From positions 914,130 to 978,129 of the forward strand of contig NZ_JABAIH010000001.1 of assembly GCF_012641395.1 (NCBI RefSeq): a DNA stretch of 64,000 nt, read 5' to 3'. The first letter of the stretch is position 1. Each line of letters starts with the position of its first letter. The notes beneath the pieces were generated by a model. That model saw only the letters and a list, made by a program, of their open reading frames with translations. It was not told the DNA's origin and made no database searches. Positions 59,902 to 64,000 of this stretch are shown in pieces. This DNA is from Rhizobium sp. P32RR-XVIII. Lineage in GTDB: Bacteria; Pseudomonadota; Alphaproteobacteria; Rhizobiales; Rhizobiaceae. Position numbers and translations under genes: made by a program.

Positions 59902-60627
59902 ATGGAGAATCAAGTCGTTTCCCGTGAAGAATGGCTCGAAGCCCGCCAGGCGCTGCTTTTGAAGGAGAAGGAAGCAACGCATCTCAGAGACAGGGTCAAT
60001 GCCGAGCGCCTCGCTTTGCCTTGGGTCAAGGTCGACAAGGACTATGTTTTCGACACGCCCGAGGGAAGGAAGAGCCTTTCCGATCTCTTCGGCGGCCGCA
60101 GCCAGCTGATCATCTACCACTTCATGCTCGGGCCGGATTGGGATGCCGGTTGTCCGGGCTGCTCTTTCGTGTCCGATCACGTCGATGGCGCGCTGCCGCA
60201 TCTCAACAATCACGACGTCACATGGGTCGCCGTCTCTCTCGCGCCGCTTCCCAAGATAGAAGCCTACAAGAAGCGAATGGGCTGGAAATTTCCCTGGGTT
60301 TCATCCTCCGGCAGCGACTTCAATTTCGACTACCACGTTTCCTTCAGTCCCGAGGACCTCGCCAAGGAGACGGTGTTCTATAACTTCACCGCGATCGAAT
60401 CCGCCGACGCCAACGACGAACTCCCGGGCCTCAGCGCTTTCTACAAGAACGAGAAGGGTGAAATCTTCCACACCTACTCTAGCTATGCCCGAGGTCTGGA
60501 GGAAACGATCGGCACGTTGATGATCCTCGATCGGGCGCCGAAGGGCCGCAACGAGAACGGCACAATGGATTTCGTCAAGCGCCATGACGAATATGAGGGC
60601 GCTCCGAAGACGCAGTCCTGTCATTGA
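59902..60627 (+). CDS. DUF899 thioredoxin-like protein
   Basis: This 241-residue protein begins MENQVVSREEWLEARQALLL and belongs to DUF899, whose fold resembles thioredoxin/peroxiredoxin. It has C84-P-G-C87 in DAGCPGCSFVSDHVDG, a CxxC that could be redox active. The region LLLKEKEATHLRDRVNAERLALPWV is typical. Function is unknown; one guess is dehydrochlorinase or peroxidase-like. A ribosome binding site AGGAGGAGGG precedes the ATG. It is the first of three genes (DUF899, DUF1579, VOC) ending in a strong terminator and is divergent from MarR. Confidence 0.88.
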   Translation: MENQVVSREEWLEARQALLLKEKEATHLRDRVNAERLALPWVKVDKDYVFDTPEGRKSLSDLFGGRSQLIIYHFMLGPDWDAGCPGCSFVSDHVDGALPHLNNHDVTWVAVSLAPLPKIEAYKKRMGWKFPWVSSSGSDFNFDYHVSFSPEDLAKETVFYNFTAIESADANDELPGLSAFYKNEKGEIFHTYSSYARGLEETIGTLMILDRAPKGRNENGTMDFVKRHDEYEGAPKTQSCH

Positions 60628-60656
60628 AACTTGCTAGCATCACCTAAGGGAGAAGG

Positions 60657-61127
60657 ATGATGGAAAGTGCAAAGGTGCTGGAGGAGCACCGTTTTCTCGA
60701 GAAGCTGGTTGGCGTCTGGGATGTCACGGCCCCTGAAATGACCGGCGGGCAGCAATGGACGGAGATCGTGCGCTCGCTGCACGGCATCTGGTTCGTTGCC
60801 GAAGGCAATGGCGAAATGCCGGGCGGCGGCGCAGCCACCACCGTGCTCACCCTCGGCTACAACGCCACGAAAGGCAAATATGTCGGCAGCTGGATCGGCT
60901 CGATGATGGACCACATGTGGGTCTATGAGGGCGACGTCTCTGCGGACGGCAAGGTGCTCAACCTTTACACGAGAGGCCCGGATTTCCAGTCCGACGGCGC
61001 CGAACAGGATTACCGCGAGCAGATCACCTTCATCGATGACGATCACCGTACCTTCACCTCGGCGGCCAAGCAGCCGGACGGCAGCTGGAAGCAATTCATG
61101 GAGGCACGCTACGCACGCGCGCGGTGA
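60657..61127 (+). CDS. DUF1579 family protein
   Basis: This 156-residue protein is a beta-barrel-type DUF1579 domain: LEKLVGVWDVTAPEMTGGQQWTE, AEGNGEMPGGGAATTVLTLGYNATKGKYVGSWIGSMMDHMWVYEG, ITFIDDDHRTFTSAAKQPDGSW. Such proteins may bind small ligands, and no function is assigned. Two consecutive ATGs (60657 and 60660) follow AGGGAGAAGG; the second has slightly better spacing. The gene starts 29 bases after DUF899 and is likely co-transcribed. Confidence 0.86.
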   Translation: MMESAKVLEEHRFLEKLVGVWDVTAPEMTGGQQWTEIVRSLHGIWFVAEGNGEMPGGGAATTVLTLGYNATKGKYVGSWIGSMMDHMWVYEGDVSADGKVLNLYTRGPDFQSDGAEQDYREQITFIDDDHRTFTSAAKQPDGSWKQFMEARYARAR

Positions 61128-61199
61128 TCAGCAATGACGTCTCACGCAATCGCTCAGGAATGACAGCTCACTCAATCACAAAGCGTGAAAGGAAAGATC

Positions 61200-61982
61200 A
61201 TGGCTTCCGATACGCATGGAAAGTTCATCTGGTACGAACTGATGACGCCAGATACCCAGGCCGCCGCCCGGTTCTATGGTTCCGTCGTCGGGTGGACGAC
61301 CAAGGACATGAAGATCGCCAACCTGCCTGCCTACACCATCTTCGAAGCGAACGGAGCGGGCGCTGCAGGCATGATGGATTTCCCGGCCGAGCTCGAAGGG
61401 CAGGGCATCCCGCCGAACTGGACCGGCTACGTCGCCGTCGATGACGTCGATCAGACCGCCAAGGACTTCGAGGCGAACGGCGGAAAGGTGCGCCGCCCGC
61501 CGGAGGACATCCCGACGATCGGCCGCTTCGCGGTCGTTGCCGACCCGCACGGCGCCGTCATCTGCATCATGACGCCGATCCCGCCGGAAAACCCGCCGCC
61601 GGATGTCGGCATGAACACACCCGGCCATGTGGGCTGGCATGAACTCATGTCCGGCAACATGGAGGAAGCGTTCCCCTTCTACTCGAAAATCTTCGGCTGG
61701 ACGAAGGATCACGACTTCGACATGGGCGAGATGGGCGCTTACCGCATCTTCGCCGAGCACGGCAAGCAGATCGGCGGCATGATGACCAAGCCCGCCAACG
61801 TGCCGGTGTGCTATTGGGGCTATTACTTCAACGTTCCGGCCATCGACAGCGCCGTCGAGCGCGTCAATGCGGGCGGCGGCAAAGTCCTCTTCGGGCCGAT
61901 GGAGGTGCCTGGCGGCAGCTGGGTCATCAATGCCACGGACCCGCAGGGTGCTTTCTTCTGCCTCGTGGCGCCTGGCCGCTGA
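61200..61982 (+). CDS. VOC-family protein (glyoxalase-like, two domains)
   Basis: This 260-residue protein has two VOC (vicinal oxygen chelate) domains. The first begins HGKFIWYELMTPDTQAAARFYGSVVGW and the second GHVGWHELMSGNMEEAFPFYSKIFGW. Paired VOC domains form a metal-binding active site in glyoxalases and bleomycin-resistance-like proteins. His and Glu residues are present in both halves. The ATG at 61200 follows GGAAAGATC; a GTG 15 bases earlier is less likely. It is the last gene of the MarR-linked cassette; a terminator follows. Confidence 0.88.
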   Translation: MASDTHGKFIWYELMTPDTQAAARFYGSVVGWTTKDMKIANLPAYTIFEANGAGAAGMMDFPAELEGQGIPPNWTGYVAVDDVDQTAKDFEANGGKVRRPPEDIPTIGRFAVVADPHGAVICIMTPIPPENPPPDVGMNTPGHVGWHELMSGNMEEAFPFYSKIFGWTKDHDFDMGEMGAYRIFAEHGKQIGGMMTKPANVPVCYWGYYFNVPAIDSAVERVNAGGGKVLFGPMEVPGGSWVINATDPQGAFFCLVAPGR

Positions 61983-62283
61983 CCCTCTCCAAAGAGCGAT
62001 CGGCAGCGCCTCGCAAAACGGCGAATCGAGATGTTGGAAATGCCGGCGGCGGCTCTCGAAAGGAGCCGCCGCCCTCTTTTTGGTGGTTAAGATCACCCGT
62101 TCTAATCTATTAATTTTATTCAAATTTTAGCGTTCCCGCCCTCAAAACCCATGGCCAGGGTTAATCGTTCCTGAACATTTTTGGGGGGATGCATAACCGG
62201 CTATGCCTGCCCGGTTAAGGAAGTATTGCAATTAGGCCCGCCGCGTAATTGATAGGCCCCAGTTGTACATTTGGGGTAGAGTC
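61983..62283. other. 301-base region between VOC gene and the type-I-secreted repeat protein
   Basis: It holds the strong terminator at 62043-62081, then an AT-rich stretch (62100-62135) typical of rhizobial promoters. Two inverted repeats follow: TAACCGG (62194-62200) with CCGGTTA (62211-62217), and CCCCA (62257-62261) with TGGGG (62272-62276), the second 7 bases before the ATG. They may be regulatory sites or hairpins in the leader. Confidence 0.5.
62043..62081 (+). terminator. Strong terminator after the VOC gene
   Basis: A perfect 11-base stem (GGCGGCGGCTC with GAGCCGCCGCC, loop of 7) is followed by CTCTTTTT. It closes the DUF899-DUF1579-VOC unit. Confidence 0.93.
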
Positions 62284-64000
62284 ATGTCTAACGAAGATCT
62301 GCGCATTTCGAACGTCGATGGCGAAACCGCGCCGCACGAGTTTCTTTCGGACATTCGCGAAGATGCAAAGCCGGTAGAGGTCGAGCGTGTCGAGCTCGCT
62401 CAGGCCGCGAGCAGCGAGCAGACCCCAAAGACCGGCCGCGTGGAGGCTACCCCGCCGGCACCCGCGAATGCCAACCCGAACGAGGTTGTTGCCGACCAGA
62501 ACAACGTTGCTCATCTTCCGGCCAATGTCTCGCTGGACGATATTCACATCGAGGGCAGCAATCTGGTGCTCGTCCAGGCGGACGGAACGGAAATCGTTAT
62601 CGTCAACGGCGCCCTGCATGTCCCCAGTTTCATGCTCGGTGACGTCGAGCTGCCGCGTGACACCGTCATTGCAGCGCTGAACGACAGCAAGATCAACGTC
62701 GCCGCCGGTCCGGACGGCACCGATACCGCAACCGCGGCAGCGCCGAGCTCCGGCGCCGAGTTCCAGGATACGCTCCAGCCGGGTGACGACGCCCCGACCC
62801 AGCTGGCGCAGCTTCTGGCCGACACGCAGCAGCCGGATCCGACGCTCGGCGGCACGCAGGAATTCACCAACGATGTCCCGACGATCACGACCACGCAGCT
62901 CCTCACGCTGACGGAAGCGGCGAACGCCGAGGGCGGCTTTGCCCAGCAGACGGTCAACGGCCAGTTCGGCTTTAACGGCGGTGCGGACGTAGGCGTCATC
63001 ACCGCTGTAAACTACACCGGCAGCACCGATGTCGACGAGGAAGGCGGCACCGCAGGCAAGCCGGTCAGCGGCCTGACCTCCGGCGGCCATGACGTCACCG
63101 TCACCGTCAACGGCCTGACGATCACCGGCACGATCACCATCGGTGAAGGCGCCGAAGCCAAGACGATCACCGTTTTCGAACTCAAGGTCACCGACACTTC
63201 GACGGGCGCCTTCACCTTCACGCAATACGGCCCGCTCGACCATCCCGACCAGGGCCAGTCCGGCGCCAGCGACGCCCTCGGCCTCAACTTCAGCTATACG
63301 GTGACCGACAAGGACGGCGATGCGGTTACCGGCAATGCCTCGATCGACATCCGTGATGACGGCCCCTCGATCAACCTGGGCGAAGCCAACGACAACAGCG
63401 CCGTCAGCGAGCACGATCTGCTCTCCGGCAACGTAGTCACCGGCAACATCTCGCTTGGTGTTCAGTGGGGTGCCGATAGCGGCGCGAATCGCGACCTTAC
63501 CTTTGACAAGCAGAACGCTCCTGAGGGCTTGACCTCGCATGGCCTCGCCATCCAGTATGAGGTCTCGGCAGACGGCCACACGCTGACCGGTTACACCGTA
63601 TCGGGCGAAGGCCAGGGCGCTGTTCGCACGGACGTCTTCGTCGTCACGCTTCATCCGTCCTCCGCTCATGGCGACTATACCTTCCAGTTGCTGACCAGCA
63701 TCGACCATCCGCAGGGTGGAACGCCGTCGCAGGACGCCCAGGTCGACCTGGCGTTCAATGTCACCGCCAGCGATGCCGACGGCGATACCGTGGGCAGCGC
63801 CTTCACGGTCAGCATCAACGACGATGTGCCGACGGCAAGCTTCTCCGGCACGAGCACGATCACCGAGGATGGTGTCAACGGCGTGTTCACGCCGCAGACT
63901 GCGACCGGCACGCTGGTGTTCAATGGCGGCGCCGACGGCGCGACGGTCACCGACCTGTCGTTCCGCACGTCGATCGACATGGATCATTCGAACAGCTATC
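62284..64000 (+). CDS. Large type-I-secreted repeat protein, N-terminal part
   Basis: The frame opens at ATG 62284 (MSNEDLRISNVDGETAPHEF) and stays open to the window edge, 572 residues so far. The first 190 residues are polar and disordered, except for GSNLVLVQADGTEIVIVNGA near 92-111, which looks like the retention module of T1SS adhesins. Then come long, acidic, Gly/Thr/Asp-rich repeats with VTDKDGDAVTG, ASDADGDTVG and NFSYT, each ending in DDGPS or NDDVPT: the T1SS-143/VCBS type repeat. This marks a very large cell-surface or secreted adhesin. The secretion genes and C-terminus are outside the window. Confidence 0.85.
   Translation, partial: MSNEDLRISNVDGETAPHEFLSDIREDAKPVEVERVELAQAASSEQTPKTGRVEATPPAPANANPNEVVADQNNVAHLPANVSLDDIHIEGSNLVLVQADGTEIVIVNGALHVPSFMLGDVELPRDTVIAALNDSKINVAAGPDGTDTATAAAPSSGAEFQDTLQPGDDAPTQLAQLLADTQQPDPTLGGTQEFTNDVPTITTTQLLTLTEAANAEGGFAQQTVNGQFGFNGGADVGVITAVNYTGSTDVDEEGGTAGKPVSGLTSGGHDVTVTVNGLTITGTITIGEGAEAKTITVFELKVTDTSTGAFTFTQYGPLDHPDQGQSGASDALGLNFSYTVTDKDGDAVTGNASIDIRDDGPSINLGEANDNSAVSEHDLLSGNVVTGNISLGVQWGADSGANRDLTFDKQNAPEGLTSHGLAIQYEVSADGHTLTGYTVSGEGQGAVRTDVFVVTLHPSSAHGDYTFQLLTSIDHPQGGTPSQDAQVDLAFNVTASDADGDTVGSAFTVSINDDVPTASFSGTSTITEDGVNGVFTPQTATGTLVFNGGADGATVTDLSFRTSIDMDHSNSY

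Noticed and set aside
62215..63987. 590-codon open frame on the minus strand at the right edge
   Set aside because: It is the reverse of a repetitive T1SS gene whose plus-strand frame has clear repeat structure; the antisense frame is a side effect of those repeats.

Overview
This window is GC-rich chromosomal DNA from a Rhizobiaceae alphaproteobacterium (Sinorhizobium/Ensifer/Rhizobium type). The evidence is the rhizobial neighbourhood mutY - DUF721 (DciA-like) - dsbA - smc - ppdK, the cysNDH, betIBA and nadABC clusters, four copies of a palindromic repeat matching the RIME mosaic elements of rhizobia, and a Rhizobiales NadQ-type regulator. It is mostly core and housekeeping sequence with scattered small accessory modules. 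No phage, insertion sequence, CRISPR array or conjugative element was recognised.

Layout. 1-2.5 kb (minus): the start of a truncated membrane protein, a 25-residue membrane peptide, an NTF2-like protein, a HAD hydrolase and mutY. 2.6-10.6 kb (plus): a DciA-like protein, a DsbA-type thioredoxin, smc and ppdK. 10.6-17 kb: small lipoproteins, a DUF1499 protein, an MBL hydrolase with a cupin, tRNA-Gln(TTG), a lone TadG-like pilus protein, tRNA-Pro(CGG) and a DUF3309 peptide. 17-21.3 kb: assimilatory sulfate reduction (cysH, cysD, cysN) divergent from an Rrf2 regulator with a cysteine cluster. 21.3-24.4 kb: a ClC channel, two exported or membrane proteins and a ParD/ParE module. 24.4-28.6 kb: choline to glycine betaine (betI, betB, betA) with an operator dyad; betI carries an in-frame repeat at its 3' end. 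28.6-40 kb: HdeD-like protein, solitary ParD, an EAL-CBS-GGDEF protein, quinone oxidoreductase, an MFS pump with a divergent SufR-like regulator, a Rhizobium-type asparaginase, a DeoR regulator, a GST and a LysR regulator. 40-44.5 kb: nadQ and nadABC, de novo NAD synthesis with its likely operator. 44.8-50 kb: a GST, a Tat-exported beta-helix protein, and a nuclease/ATP-dependent DNA ligase pair. 50-54.3 kb: an alpha/beta hydrolase, a 72-residue unknown, two tandem L,D-transpeptidases and a SleB-type wall hydrolase. 54.4-62 kb: LysR/MFS, ohrR/ohr, a Xre-RES toxin-antitoxin module and a MarR-linked DUF899/DUF1579/VOC cassette. From 62.3 kb a large type-I-secreted repeat protein runs off the right edge.

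The recurring pattern is a small regulator facing its target across a short intergenic region that holds a visible inverted repeat (betI, ohrR, nadQ, SufR-like/MFS, LysR/MFS, MarR/DUF899, Xre/RES). The most unusual items are the repeat that has become coding sequence in betI, the exact hairpin that abuts the start codon of an unknown 72-residue gene, a strong terminator with no gene in front of it upstream of ppdK, and the operator overlapping the ribosome binding site of the Xre-RES module. I found no clear candidate for a wholly new multi-gene system.
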